DNA of 64,000 nucleotides, taken from Fusibacter sp. A1 (GTDB taxonomy: Bacteria > Bacillota > Clostridia > Peptostreptococcales > Acidaminobacteraceae). The notes beneath the pieces were generated by a model. The model was not told the origin of the DNA, ran no database searches, and was given only the letters and a program-made list of their open reading frames with translations. A program made the translations under genes and the position numbers. Every line of letters starts with the position of its first letter. Within the stretch, counting starts at the first letter, position 1. Positions 45,422-54,332 of the stretch are shown one piece after another. Where the stretch lies: the NCBI RefSeq assembly GCF_004125825.1, contig NZ_QQWI01000003.1, positions 62,001-126,000 on the forward strand, read 5' to 3'.

Positions 45422-47059
45422 TTACCTCTTGAGTTCTAAAATATGCTTGATTTTTAGTGCAGTCTGGAGGCCATAACGATCCTGTTCATCATCCAAATCC
45501 TTATTCGTAATTTCTTTAATACGGGTGATGCGATAGAGAATGGTGTTGTAGTGGGTAAACAGCGATTCAGACATCTTTTTTAAGTTGCCGTTCATCTCAA
45601 AATAAATCTCAAGTGTCTTTACAAGATCGGTATCCCTCTTTTTATCGTACGCGACTAGGGGTTCGATCGACGCCTGATAAAACTCAGTCAGTTCATCCCT
45701 AAGCACATCATGACTTAACAACTTATATATACCCAATTCGTCAAATATAATCGTTTTAGTTTGATTAATTCCAGAAAGTTCAATCGCTTTTAAGGCGTCT
45801 GTCAGACTCTGATGTGTATTGATGATGTCCTCATAGATTCTACCGACACCCACAATGAAATCAGGTACAAGCGATTTATCGCTCAAGGTCTCTTCGACAT
45901 GGTTAAGAATTGTTCCGATGTTCTTTTTATAACTTACTTTGTCTTTCCACATGAACAGCAAGTTGATTGTCTGCTCTTTTGTAGAGACCAAATAGGTTTG
46001 AGAGACTTTCATCAGCATGAGTTCAAGTAGGTAGATCACCTTGGTCATCCGCTGCGACTTGATCAGACCTCCCTGATCTTCATCTCCGATCAGCTTGATG
46101 CTGACTATGCTATAGTGGCTTTCCGGTCTGAATCCATAGTTGCCAGCCCGTTCAATGGCCTTTTCCCGTCTGATCGAATCGTTTGCTATCAGGTCATCGA
46201 AAAATTCTGCCTTATACTTGTTTTCGACTTCCTTGATCGAAAGTTTCTTTAAGGATTCAATCGCCAAAAGTGAGGCAGCCGACTCAAGGCTTAATATATC
46301 GACATTTCCAATCGGTCTCTTATGCCCGTAGACGACTAAATGTCCATGCACCTCATCTTTTACAAGCACCGGGATGAATGTTCGCTCAACTGACTGTTCA
46401 TCCACCGTTATCGTGTCTGTACGCTTTCTACCGATCACCATTTGCCTGGTTCTGGCATAGGTGTTGGTAATCTTTAAAAATCGTTCGTCCACTTTATATG
46501 GAGAGATCACCTCATCAAACTGATAATCGACATAAAAAGTAGGATGTTCGAGATTGCCTGTCAACATGTCTACGATATCCACAGCTGTACCGCCCTTAAG
46601 AAGGATAGCCATCGTCTCATTGTGGACAGCTTCCACCTTATCAAGAATTAGAGCTTGTCTATTGAGAAGTAATTTATAGATAGGGGTCATGATATCGTTG
46701 AAGGGCACTTCATAATCCAAATCGATTACGGGAAAACCAAGTTCATCAGCAAGTGCTACTAGCGATGGATCAAGTTCTTGGATATAAGGATAGATCTTCA
46801 CACACAGACCGGCCAGACCTTTTTCCTTAAATTCAATAATCATTTGCTTCACTCTATTTAGCGGTTCATTTTTAAATACATATGCGGTAGTAAGCAAAAG
46901 CTCGCCTGGTTTCACCCAGTTCATGATGTCAAGATCGACCATGATGTTTACATTTACTACAAGCTCGTTGATGCCTTTTTTTCCGGCAATCAACTTTCCG
47001 CCTTTAAAAAAGTCCATCTCCATCAAGTCATTCAGTCCAATACCCTTTTCATTTATCAT
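45422..47059 (-). CDS. PucR family transcriptional regulator
   Basis: 545 residues. The N-terminal purine-catabolism regulator domain (about 7-125) contains NIMVDLDIMNWVKPGELLLT. A GGDEF-like CdaR middle (about 290-420) and a C-terminal HTH_30 (LETYFEMNGNLKKMSESLFTHYNTILYR, split here for length about residues 470-540) follow. PucR activates or represses purine or amino-acid use genes. The adjacent purine permease is a likely target. Confidence 0.9.
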   Translation of the reverse strand: MINEKGIGLNDLMEMDFFKGGKLIAGKKGINELVVNVNIMVDLDIMNWVKPGELLLTTAYVFKNEPLNRVKQMIIEFKEKGLAGLCVKIYPYIQELDPSLVALADELGFPVIDLDYEVPFNDIMTPIYKLLLNRQALILDKVEAVHNETMAILLKGGTAVDIVDMLTGNLEHPTFYVDYQFDEVISPYKVDERFLKITNTYARTRQMVIGRKRTDTITVDEQSVERTFIPVLVKDEVHGHLVVYGHKRPIGNVDILSLESAASLLAIESLKKLSIKEVENKYKAEFFDDLIANDSIRREKAIERAGNYGFRPESHYSIVSIKLIGDEDQGGLIKSQRMTKVIYLLELMLMKVSQTYLVSTKEQTINLLFMWKDKVSYKKNIGTILNHVEETLSDKSLVPDFIVGVGRIYEDIINTHQSLTDALKAIELSGINQTKTIIFDELGIYKLLSHDVLRDELTEFYQASIEPLVAYDKKRDTDLVKTLEIYFEMNGNLKKMSESLFTHYNTILYRITRIKEITNKDLDDEQDRYGLQTALKIKHILELKR

Positions 47060-47227
47060 AACTGCCCCCCTGTTGTAACTTTTATACAGTTAACATACCC
47101 AAACTTTAAGCAATTATACCTAAAGAAGTAATATCCTTTTATATATTATCACCAATATCATACTTACTTAAGAGATACATTGCAAGAGAAAAATGAAGAT
47201 TCTGAGAATTGACTTACTTACACAAAT

Positions 47228-47254
47228 GAATAAAGCTGTGCACCAGCACAGCTT
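47228..47254 (-). terminator. Terminator of cobT
   Basis: AAGCTGTGC and GCACAGCTT form a 9-bp stem with TTATTC after it on the minus strand; the T-run is weak. Confidence 0.65.
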
Positions 47255-47295
47255 CAGTCTTATAACCATATGTTTTGAAAAACGCAACTCTCTTC

Positions 47296-48345
47296 TTAAA
47301 CAACTCCGATTCCAGCTTCATCAAAAGTGATCATCTCTATCCCCATAAAGCAGGCGGCTTCTAGAATGTTGAACATCAATGCTCCACCTGTACCTTCACC
47401 AAGTCTCATATCCAAATCCAGCGGAGGGTCGACACCTAAGAGTTCAGAAGCGAATTTCGCCCCTTTTTCCTTGCTTTTATGCGAAGGAATCAAATACTCC
47501 TTGACCTTCGGGTTCAAACGAACAGCGACCAGTGCTGATACCGTCGCGATGAATCCGTCGACCACAATCGGTACCCCTTTAGAGGCCGCACCGATAAAGG
47601 CTCCACACATCGCACCAAGTTCAAATCCACCCACCTTGGCAAGCACATCGATCGGATCGTTTACATCCGGATTGTTGTTCCTTATCGCATCTCTGACTAC
47701 ATTGATCTTGTGCTTCACCCGTTCGTCGTCAAGGTTGGCTCCCATGCCTGTCACCTGTTCAGGATCTACATTTCCAAAGACAGACAGAATCGCAGCGCTA
47801 GGTGTTGTGTTGCATATTCCCATTTCACCGGTCGCCAATATATTATACCCTTCGTCAATCGCATCGACGGCAGTTTCAATACCTACCTCTATCGCACGAA
47901 TCGCTTGCTCGCGCGTCATCGCAGGTTCTATTCTTAGATTTTTCGTTCCAAATGCAATTTTCTTATTGATGATTCCTGGCATTTCAATAGTCGCATTGAC
48001 ACCTACATCAACAGGTATAAGTTTAGCTTTAGCCTGTTTCGCAAGCGCACAGACCCCGGTATATCCTCTGACGAAATTCAGCGTCTGCTTCAGCGTCACA
48101 TCTTGAGGGCACACCGCTACATTTTCATCGATCACACCATGGTCACCGCTAAATACAAGAATCGCCCTTTTATCGACAAGTGGTGAAAGCGTCTGATTGA
48201 TGGCACTGAGTTGCACATAGTACGACTCAAGTTTTCCCATGCTTCCAACAGGTTTTATCAGATTATCGACCCTTGTCTGTGCTGTGTCCGACCATTTCGA
48301 GTCCACTTCCTTGATTGCATTTAACGCGTCATTCAATTTACTCAT
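47296..48345 (-). CDS. cobT: Nicotinate-nucleotide-dimethylbenzimidazole phosphoribosyltransferase
   Basis: 349 residues from ATG 48345 (AAAGGGG 7 bases upstream). FSGDHGVIDENVAV, TGEMGICNTTPSAA, VDGFIATVSALVA and RLGEGTGGALM with the catalytic Glu are all present. It makes alpha-ribazole phosphate for the lower ligand of cobalamin. No other cobalamin gene is adjacent, but a cobalamin riboswitch controls it. Confidence 0.96.
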   Translation of the reverse strand: MSKLNDALNAIKEVDSKWSDTAQTRVDNLIKPVGSMGKLESYYVQLSAINQTLSPLVDKRAILVFSGDHGVIDENVAVCPQDVTLKQTLNFVRGYTGVCALAKQAKAKLIPVDVGVNATIEMPGIINKKIAFGTKNLRIEPAMTREQAIRAIEVGIETAVDAIDEGYNILATGEMGICNTTPSAAILSVFGNVDPEQVTGMGANLDDERVKHKINVVRDAIRNNNPDVNDPIDVLAKVGGFELGAMCGAFIGAASKGVPIVVDGFIATVSALVAVRLNPKVKEYLIPSHKSKEKGAKFASELLGVDPPLDLDMRLGEGTGGALMFNILEAACFMGIEMITFDEAGIGVV

Positions 48346-48383
48346 CGTAATCCCCTTTCGTACCTTCACTAGGCTTTTCGACA

Positions 48384-48427
48384 TAAAAAAAGCCCAGATT
48401 CTTCTTTGACAAAAAGAACCTGGACTT
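48384..48427 (-). terminator. Riboswitch-controlled terminator upstream of cobT
   Basis: AAGTCCAGGTTCTT and AAGAATCTGGGCTT form a 14-bp stem with two G-U pairs, followed by TTTTTTT on the minus strand. It lies between the aptamer and cobT. Confidence 0.85.
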
Positions 48428-48448
48428 TACCGTCATCCAAATTAAGCA

Positions 48449-48592
48449 TGTATGGCAGGTCTCCTGGCTTAGCTTCAACACGACTTATGCCTTCCCGCTT
48501 ACGCAGTGGCTGTGATAAGTCGTTCCACATTACAGTGATGGGTTCGCTGAGGATTTAAACCTCATTCCCTATTCTCCCTTACGGGCACCGAT
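48449..48592 (-). promoter_or_regulatory. Cobalamin riboswitch
   Basis: The minus strand has GGTGCCCGTAAGGGAGAATA, GGGAATGAGGT, CAGCGAACCCATCACTGT, GCCACTGCG and the B12 box GAAGCTAAGCCAGGAGACC. Adenosylcobalamin would reduce cobT through the terminator downstream. Confidence 0.97.
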
Positions 48593-48614
48593 ACCCCTAT
48601 ATTATAATCTGTTT

Positions 48615-48968
48615 TTACTTAAGTGGCAAGTCATCTTCTGGATCCACCACATGATGGAAGGGTCCCCTATAGGCATAGACATTCAAATTGACGCGGTCCT
48701 TATCGCTCATCACCACACCCTCCATCAGAAGCAGCGATTTCTGAAGCTCATAACCCTCATAGGTAGGCAGGGAAATATGCCCCGAGCTGTTGAGGACCCT
48801 ATGCCAAGGCAGATCCGAATCTTGATAGCGCCTCATAGCCCCACTTACAAACCTAGCAGCCTTCGGGTTTCCTGCCGCCGCAGCCACTTGCCCGTAAGTC
48901 ATGACATTCCCCTTAGGAATAGACATAATAACCGCAATCACCTTATCATAAAAACTCATCTGAGCCAT
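48615..48968 (-). CDS. Alkyltransferase-like protein (MGMT family, no catalytic Cys)
   Basis: 117 residues. MTYGQVAAAAGNPKAARFV is the DNA-binding helix region; the active-site PCHRV is PWHRVLN, so Trp replaces the methyl-accepting Cys. ATL proteins bind O6-alkylguanine without repairing it and hand lesions to nucleotide excision repair. It follows the tandem repeat at 48999-49096. Confidence 0.9.
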   Translation of the reverse strand: MAQMSFYDKVIAVIMSIPKGNVMTYGQVAAAAGNPKAARFVSGAMRRYQDSDLPWHRVLNSSGHISLPTYEGYELQKSLLLMEGVVMSDKDRVNLNVYAYRGPFHHVVDPEDDLPLK

Positions 48969-48983
48969 AGTATACCTCTCTTT

Positions 48984-49006
48984 ACCAAGAACGTAGTGTG
49001 TTCTTG
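48984..49006. repeat. Inverted repeat CCAAGAAC/GTTCTTGG
   Basis: Perfect 8-bp arms with a 7-base centre, 16 bases upstream of the ATL gene on its minus-strand leader; part of the repeat cluster. Confidence 0.6.
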
Positions 49007-49096
49007 GCGATGTAAGTCAACGTCTTTTGTTGACGGATCGGACAGTCTGTTCTTGGCGATGTAAGTCAACGCATTTTGTTGACGGATCGGACAGTC
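48999..49096. repeat. Tandem repeat, two 49-bp units
   Basis: Two near-identical units starting TGTTCTTGGCGATGTAAGTC; each contains a GTCAAC/GTTGAC hairpin and ends GGATCGGACAGTC. They differ at two bases. They lie in the 5' region of the ATL gene. Confidence 0.85.
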
Positions 49097-49194
49097 TGTG
49101 AACAACACTTTCCATCTTTATTCTACACGCTATCACAATCAATTGCAAATGGTTATCACTGAGAAGGAAGTTGATGGATAAGGACTATTATAAT

Positions 49195-49250
49195 AGGAAG
49201 AAATAAAATAAAAGAAATAATAGAAGAAAAAATAAAAGAAATAATAAAAA
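49195..49250. repeat. Purine-rich low-complexity tract
   Basis: A run of GAAATAA-type units, almost free of C, bounding palindromic repeat copy B. Confidence 0.6.
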
Positions 49251-49253
49251 GCG

Positions 49254-49410
49254 AATGATATGCCCTTCGGGCGTGAAATATCTTCGATATGATATAATCG
49301 CTTCGCGATTGTGATATGAAATCCTTTTATGGGCCGAAGGCGTATATCACATCCGCAGGATATTTCATGCACGCAGGGCATATCACCCGGCCGAAGGACG
49401 GATTTCATTG
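49254..49410. repeat. Palindromic repeat element, copy B
   Basis: Hairpins ATGCCCTTCGGGCGTGAAAT, ATATCTTCGATATGATAT, ATCGCTTCGCGATTGTGATA, and the end CACCCGGCCGAAGGACGG-ATTTCATTG as in copies A and C. It abuts the gdhA terminator. A minus-strand open frame across it is chance. Confidence 0.78.
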
Positions 49411-49478
49411 GTAACTATTAATCAATAAAAAAAAAGCTAGACCGAAGTCTAGCTTTTATTTATTGATTAATAGTTACC
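49410..49478 (-). terminator. Very long terminator hairpin including the gdhA stop codon
   Basis: The last codons and stop of gdhA (GGTAACTATTAA...) form a 20-bp arm (49459-49478) perfectly complementary to 49410-49429. An inner stem AAAAGCTAGAC/GTCTAGCTTTT (49432-49457) with a 4-base loop continues it. About 31 bp of stem in 69 bases. Confidence 0.85.
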
Positions 49479-50813
49479 TTGTTGGTGCATAGCGTCAGCA
49501 ACTTTTACGAAGCCAGCGATGTTAGCACCAGCAACTAGGTTGTATCCTAAGCCGTAAGCTTCAGATGCAGTAGCTGCGTTGTTGTGGATGTCGATCATGA
49601 TTTGGTGAAGTTTTTCGTCAACTTCTTCAGCAGTCCAAGAAAGTCTCATTGAGTTTTGTGACATTTCAAGTGCAGAAGTAGCAACACCACCAGCGTTAGC
49701 TGCTTTAGCTGGACCAACAAGAACACCTTTTTCCATAAGGAACTTAAGTGCTTCGTTTGTAGTTGGCATGTTAGCGCCTTCTACTACGAATTTGATACCG
49801 TTAGCTACGATTGCTTCAGCATGCTCAAGGTGGATATCATTTTGAGTTGCACATGGCATGATGATATCAACTTTTCTGCCCCATGGTTTTTCACCAGCAA
49901 AGAACTCACAACCGAATTTATCAGCGTAGTCTTTTACTTTATCTCTACCAGATGCTCTCATTTCAAGAAGGTAGTTGATTTTCTCGTCTGTTACGATACC
50001 GTCTGCATCGTAGATGTATCCATCTGGACCAGAAAGAGTAACAACTTTACCACCAAGGTCTCTAACTTTGATGCAAGCGCCCCATGATACGTTACCGAAA
50101 CCTGAAACAGCAACAGTTTTACCTTCGAAAGATAAACCTTCGTGCTTAAGCATTTCGTTAGCGAAGTATGTTACACCAAAACCAGTAGCTTCTGGTCTGA
50201 TTAGTGAACCACCGTAAGGGCGGCCTTTACCAGTTAACACGCCGTTTTCAAACGCGCCTCTGATTCTTCTGTATTGACCGTACATGTAGCCGATTTCACG
50301 ACCACCAACACCGATATCGCCAGCTGGAACGTCAACGTCTGGTCCGATGTGTCTGTAAAGCTCAGTCATAAAGCTTTGGCAGAATCTCATTACTTCAGCG
50401 TCTGATTTGCCGTTAGGATCAAAGTCAGAACCACCTTTACCGCCACCGATTGGTAAGCCAGTTAAAGAGTTTTTAAAGATTTGCTCAAAACCTAGGAATT
50501 TAACGATTGAAATATAAACAGTTCTGTGGAAACGAAGACCACCTTTGTAAGGTCCGATAGCTCCGTTAAATTGTACACGGAAACCTCTGTTTACTTGAAG
50601 GTTACCTGCATCATCAACCCAAGGAACTCTAAAGATGATTTGTCTTTCAGGCTCAGTGATTCTTTCAAGAATGTTTGCCTGTACCCACTCAGGGTGTTTG
50701 TCCATTACTGGCTCCAACGACTCGAATACTTCTTCTACTGCTTGTAGAAATTCTGGCTCATTAGCGTTTCTTGCCTGTACGCGCTCAAATACTTCCGAAA
50801 TGTACTTGTTCAT
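49467..50813 (-). CDS. gdhA: Glutamate dehydrogenase (hexameric)
   Basis: 448 residues from ATG 50813; ATG 50816 is adjacent, and an ORF start at 50906 has no ribosome binding site. KGGLRFH, PIGGGKGGSDFDPNGKSDAE and DVPAGDIGVGGREIGYMYGQ match the 447-residue S50 type. VSGFGNVSWGACIK binds the dinucleotide. It interconverts glutamate and 2-oxoglutarate and regenerates amino acceptors for transaminating branched-chain amino acids to the 2-oxoacids used by the vor operon. Confidence 0.97.
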   Translation of the reverse strand: MNKYISEVFERVQARNANEPEFLQAVEEVFESLEPVMDKHPEWVQANILERITEPERQIIFRVPWVDDAGNLQVNRGFRVQFNGAIGPYKGGLRFHRTVYISIVKFLGFEQIFKNSLTGLPIGGGKGGSDFDPNGKSDAEVMRFCQSFMTELYRHIGPDVDVPAGDIGVGGREIGYMYGQYRRIRGAFENGVLTGKGRPYGGSLIRPEATGFGVTYFANEMLKHEGLSFEGKTVAVSGFGNVSWGACIKVRDLGGKVVTLSGPDGYIYDADGIVTDEKINYLLEMRASGRDKVKDYADKFGCEFFAGEKPWGRKVDIIMPCATQNDIHLEHAEAIVANGIKFVVEGANMPTTNEALKFLMEKGVLVGPAKAANAGGVATSALEMSQNSMRLSWTAEEVDEKLHQIMIDIHNNAATASEAYGLGYNLVAGANIAGFVKVADAMHQQGNY

Positions 50814-50917
50814 CATACCTCTCCCTTTTCGTGTTGCCGCATTATTTACGGCAAAGATTGTTAAGTTCTTAACCATTTCTATGGCTGCAAACCTTTTCCT
50901 AATCAATTTTCGCCTTT

Positions 50918-50966
50918 ATCATAACGAATATTATCAAGTAAAACAATGTTTTTTTGTAAAAACATT
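50918..50966 (-). promoter_or_regulatory. Promoter of gdhA with flanking palindrome
   Basis: TTGTTT (50946-50941), 17 bases, TATGAT (50923-50918). A 9-bp inverted repeat AATGTTTTT/AAAAACATT (50945-50966) touches the -35 from upstream. The remaining 50967-51130 is AT-rich with nothing recognised. Confidence 0.5.
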
Positions 50967-51130
50967 TTTTGATTATGAAATTAAACTTGCAGTCTATTTA
51001 CATAAAATAGCCATTACCAATACTTGCACAAACCAGACTGATAGTGGTTTTCACTTAACCGTGAAATATTTATCGATTTTTTAACATTTTCATTGCAAAA
51101 TTAAATCGTCAGAAAATTTTGAACAATTCG

Positions 51131-51949
51131 TTAATTTTTTATCCGCTTCACTTGCCTTACATAGACTTCAATCCGAATCACATGTAACTGGGTCATTGCT
51201 TCAAGTCCATCTTTAAGAGCAATAATCAGCTTATTGATCCCTACGTGCAGCTTGCTCCCTAAACCACCGATGATCTCGACATGAATAATCACACCTTCTG
51301 GTTTCTCATTAAACTTTAGCTTAACAACAGAATGCACCACCTCACTTCGATCAAGATAGTAACCTGCAATTTGAGTGAGCGCCTTTGTCGAAATCGTATA
51401 TTTCCCCAAGTAGCTGAAGGTCGGTCTGACAACAGACTTTTCCGCCATCTCAAGCCCGGTCTCCCGTTTAAAGGAAAACACCTTAAGCTTGTCTAGGAAA
51501 TAACCGCTAAAATCACTTTTCAGCTCGACAGAAGGCACAGGTATAACGTGCTTGCCATGTTTACTCCTCATATCCCTTGCTGTCTGGATTTCTTCAGGAG
51601 TAGAAATATCATCGATATAGACCGTTTCGCTGATTTCTCCTATCCCCAACCGTCGTGCGATTTTCTCAACCATGGCATCCGAGGTTCCGATGATCAACAG
51701 CTTCTTAGGATTGTGAAGATCTAAGGCCGCCTTGACCTCCTGTAAGTGGCTGTCGTGATGGAATATCGCTCGTTTGACAGCGGCGATATACGTCTGCTCG
51801 CGCTTTGCGGACTTACCTGCAATTTTCTTATTGTGTTTGATCAGCAGACCATCATCGATAATGTAATGAATATCATGTTGTCTTGCGACAAATAGAGCGC
51901 GATGGCTTTTTCCTGTACCACTTGATCCTACCAGTGCATATACTTTCAT
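51131..51949 (-). CDS. P-loop protein with C-terminal Asp23/Gls24-like domain
   Basis: 272 residues from ATG 51949 (GGTGAGG upstream). The N-terminal half is a P-loop NTPase (YALVGSSGTGKSHRALFVA, then LLIIGTSDAMVEKIARRLG). Residues about 160-272 (VVRPTFSYLGKYTISTKAL, LDRSEVVHSVVKLKF, EIIGGLGSKLHVGINKLI) look like the Asp23/Gls24 (DUF322) envelope-stress fold. I know no function for this combination. A Fur-like box lies upstream at 52038-52052. Confidence 0.7.
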   Translation of the reverse strand: MKVYALVGSSGTGKSHRALFVARQHDIHYIIDDGLLIKHNKKIAGKSAKREQTYIAAVKRAIFHHDSHLQEVKAALDLHNPKKLLIIGTSDAMVEKIARRLGIGEISETVYIDDISTPEEIQTARDMRSKHGKHVIPVPSVELKSDFSGYFLDKLKVFSFKRETGLEMAEKSVVRPTFSYLGKYTISTKALTQIAGYYLDRSEVVHSVVKLKFNEKPEGVIIHVEIIGGLGSKLHVGINKLIIALKDGLEAMTQLHVIRIEVYVRQVKRIKN

Positions 51950-52037
51950 AACCTCACCCATTTCTATGTACCCAGCAAACTTCTGGTCAACCCACTTCGT
52001 TTTAAAAATTTTAATGTTTAGATTTATATCGCTTAAT

Positions 52038-52052
52038 TTATAACGATTCTCA
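52038..52052. promoter_or_regulatory. Possible Fur/PerR-like box
   Basis: TTATAAC-G-ATTCTCA resembles the tpx box TGATAAT-G-ATTCTCT in 7-1-7 form. It lies about 90 bases upstream of the P-loop gene and 43 bases before the ferredoxin -35. Confidence 0.35.
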
Positions 52053-52094
52053 ATATAAAGACAGCATATTCACGTTTTTTTAACTTCACCTTAC

Positions 52095-52123
52095 TTGTTA
52101 TTGTAAATCATATCTCATATAAT
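52095..52123 (+). promoter_or_regulatory. SigA-type promoter of the ferredoxin gene
   Basis: TTGTTA (52095-52100), 17 bases, TATAAT (52118-52123); the leader is about 60 bases. Confidence 0.75.
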
Positions 52124-52192
52124 TCAATTACAAACTGACACATCAACACATAAACGTGTACCTCGTGTCAAATTTATAGGAGGATTCAAATT

Positions 52193-52363
52193 ATGGCTTA
52201 TATCATTAATGATTCTTGCATCAGCTGTGGCGCTTGCGAACCAGAATGCCCAGTATCATGCATCACTGCTGGCGATAGCATCTACGTTGTAGACGAAGCT
52301 TCATGCATCGACTGTGGCGCTTGTGCGAATGTTTGCCCTGTAGACGCAGCACAACCTAAATAA
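52193..52363 (+). CDS. 2[4Fe-4S] ferredoxin
   Basis: 56 residues: MAYIINDSCISCGACEPECP and CIDCGACANVCPV give two cluster motifs (Cys9-12-15-19 and 38-41-44-48 region), the classic clostridial ferredoxin. AGGAGG precedes the ATG. A strong promoter and terminator make it a well-expressed single gene. It likely takes electrons from oxidoreductases such as the VOR complex. Confidence 0.96.
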   Translation: MAYIINDSCISCGACEPECPVSCITAGDSIYVVDEASCIDCGACANVCPVDAAQPK

Positions 52364-52370
52364 GGTATTT

Positions 52371-52399
52371 AAAAAGCTACTCGTAAGAGTAGCTTTTTT
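52371..52399 (+). terminator. Terminator after the ferredoxin gene
   Basis: AAAGCTACTC and GAGTAGCTTT pair around GTAA with T-runs on both sides, so it also serves the convergent MarR gene. Confidence 0.92.
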
Positions 52400-52402
52400 A
52401 GT

Positions 52403-52855
52403 TTATTTTTCAGATTTGTCTTCAAGCTGCTTGAATCCTTGATGAAGCCTACTCAAATATTTGAGTACGGCTTTTTCTTCATTTATGGTAAGCTCTGAAA
52501 TTGCAAACTCGAGCGGGGCGTGCAACTTACTGCTCGCAACCGCCAGTTGCCTATCACCGAACTCGGTAAGACCAAGAACCACAAGTCTCTTGTCGACTGG
52601 GTCTTCTGATTTTTCTATCAGTTTTGACTTCAGTAGCCTAGAAACAAATTTCGCAAGATCCGCACGTGGATAATTCATATTTGTGCAAAGCGATTTAAGG
52701 GACTGAGGCTCATCATTCAAAACTTCCAATATGGCCACATCCATAATGTCGAGCTTGCACGTAGCTGTTCCAAGTTTTTTATTGCTATGGATGCGGTTCA
52801 CACGCATTAGCGTTTTATTCAACATGGTATTCAGTTCTTTGCTGTACTGCGACAT
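52403..52855 (-). CDS. MarR family regulator
   Basis: 150 residues. A winged helix (LKSLCTNMNYPRADLAKFVSRLLKS, about 50-75) with wing VDKRLVVLGLTEFGDRQL. Twelve bases after the thiolase gene and likely co-transcribed; ligand and targets unknown. Confidence 0.88.
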   Translation of the reverse strand: MSQYSKELNTMLNKTLMRVNRIHSNKKLGTATCKLDIMDVAILEVLNDEPQSLKSLCTNMNYPRADLAKFVSRLLKSKLIEKSEDPVDKRLVVLGLTEFGDRQLAVASSKLHAPLEFAISELTINEEKAVLKYLSRLHQGFKQLEDKSEK

Positions 52856-52867
52856 AGATAGACCTCA

Positions 52868-54046
52868 CTATTTTTTTACGATTACCGCTTCACCCATACC
52901 GCCACCTATACAAAGTGTAGCTAGGCCAGTCTTAACTTCTCTTTTTTGCATTTCATGAATAAGTGTCACAAGAATCCTTGCACCACTTGCTCCAATAGGA
53001 TGTCCAAGCGCGATTGCTCCGCCATTGACATTTGTAATCTCCATGTTTAACTCAAGCTCTTTTGCAACAGCAAGCGCTTGAGATGCGAAAGCCTCGTTTG
53101 CTTCCACCAAATCCAAATCAGCTACGGTCAAGTTCGCTTTTTTCAGCGCTTTCCTAACTGCAGGAACAGGACCGATACCCATGATTTCAGGAGCGACACC
53201 TGCAGATGCGTGGCTGACAACCGTCACAAGTGGCGTTAATCCAAGCTGATCCGCCTTTTCTTTGCTCATTACGATGATACAAGCTGCACCGTCGTTGATG
53301 CCTGATGCATTTGCCGCCGTTACACTGCCGTCTTTTTTGAATGCCGGGCGAAGTTTAGCTAATTTCTCAACAACCACGCCATGCTTGATATATTCATCTT
53401 CTTCAAATACAATAGGATCGCCTTTTCTTTGAGGAATCACTACTGGAATAATCTCGTCTTTAAATCTACCGCTTTTTTGAGCCGCCTCAGCACGGTTTTG
53501 TGAAACAACTGCAAACTCATCTTGTGCTTCTCTTGAAATTTCGTATTTTGAAGCTAAGTTTTCAGCCGTCTGACCCATATGGAAGTCGTTGAAGGCATCC
53601 CACAAGCCGTCTCTCACCATCGTATCATAAAGTTGACCATCGCCCATACGTTGGCCCCAACGAGCCTCTTTTAATAGATATGGCGCCATTGACATGGTCT
53701 CCATACCACCAGCAACCACGACTTCGTTGTCGCCACTGATGATGGACTGAACAGCAAGTGAAACCGACTTTAATCCAGAACCACAAATCATATTGATTGT
53801 CATCGCCGGTGTTTCGATAGATAGTCCCGCCTTAATCGCAGCTTGTCTGGCAACCCCCTGCCCTTGACCCGCTTGAATAACACAGCCCATCATCACTTCA
53901 TCTACTTCTTTAGGATCCAGATTGATCTTTTCAAGGGCGCCCTTGATAACAGTCGCACCTAAATCCTGAGGAGTCACTTTACCGATTGCCCCACCAAATG
54001 ATCCTATCGCTGTACGAACAGCAGATACAATTACTACTTCTCTCAT
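52868..54046 (-). CDS. thlA: Acetyl-CoA acetyltransferase (thiolase)
   Basis: 392 residues from ATG 54046, with GGAGG 8 bases upstream; the longer frame from TTG overlaps that site. Active-site Cys in [11 protein letters not shown], then [16 protein letters not shown] and CIGGGMGEA. It condenses two acetyl-CoA to acetoacetyl-CoA, or cleaves the reverse, at the head of butyrate formation. The rest of that pathway is not in this window. Confidence 0.95.
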   Translation of the reverse strand: MREVVIVSAVRTAIGSFGGAIGKVTPQDLGATVIKGALEKINLDPKEVDEVMMGCVIQAGQGQGVARQAAIKAGLSIETPAMTINMICGSGLKSVSLAVQSIISGDNEVVVAGGMETMSMAPYLLKEARWGQRMGDGQLYDTMVRDGLWDAFNDFHMGQTAENLASKYEISREAQDEFAVVSQNRAEAAQKSGRFKDEIIPVVIPQRKGDPIVFEEDEYIKHGVVVEKLAKLRPAFKKDGSVTAANASGINDGAACIIVMSKEKADQLGLTPLVTVVSHASAGVAPEIMGIGPVPAVRKALKKANLTVADLDLVEANEAFASQALAVAKELELNMEITNVNGGAIALGHPIGASGARILVTLIHEMQKREVKTGLATLCIGGGMGEAVIVKK

Positions 54047-54132
54047 ATTCAATACCTCCAAGTTAATTATCGGGGAACCAGCCCGACTAGTGCCATTATA
54101 GCATATAGTGCTGGGATGGTGATAGTTATTGT

Positions 54133-54234
54133 GGCATATGCAAATGCATATCTAATAGCCGAAGGCTATATCATACACGAAGTGTATTTCATGCATTTCA
54201 TGCATATCACCCGAACGCAGTTTGGATATCATTG
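54133..54234. repeat. Palindromic repeat element, copy C
   Basis: Hairpins ATAGCCGAAGGCTATATCAT and ACACGAAGTGTATTTCATG and the end CACCCGAACGCAGTTTGG-ATATCATTG, as in copies A and B. Shorter than the others. Confidence 0.72.
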
Positions 54235-54237
54235 TAG

Positions 54238-54265
54238 TAATAAAAAAACTAGACTTCGTCTAGTT
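54238..54265 (-). terminator. Second copy of the rex terminator
   Basis: 28 bases identical to 54333-54360, containing the ACTAGAC/GTCTAGT stem. A 67-bp element separates the copies. Confidence 0.75.
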
Positions 54266-54332
54266 AAAGAGCTCTAAGAGGTTATGCACCTCTACGGAAT
54301 AACAAAATAAGTTATCCTGGCCGGTGGGGCGG
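54266..54332. repeat. 67-bp insert between duplicated rex terminators
   Basis: Contains AGAGGT/ACCTCT (54278 region) and GGAATAAC/GTTATCC hairpins and ends GCCGGTGGGGCGG. The same 13-base end and a similar CACCTCTNCGGNA start occur beside groEL near 38236-38283. It looks like a small mobile element. Confidence 0.5.

Noticed and set aside
49139-49408. 89-codon minus-strand ORF across repeat copy B
   Set aside because: Runs through palindromes and a purine tract, ending in Tyr/Phe low-complexity sequence; chance frame.
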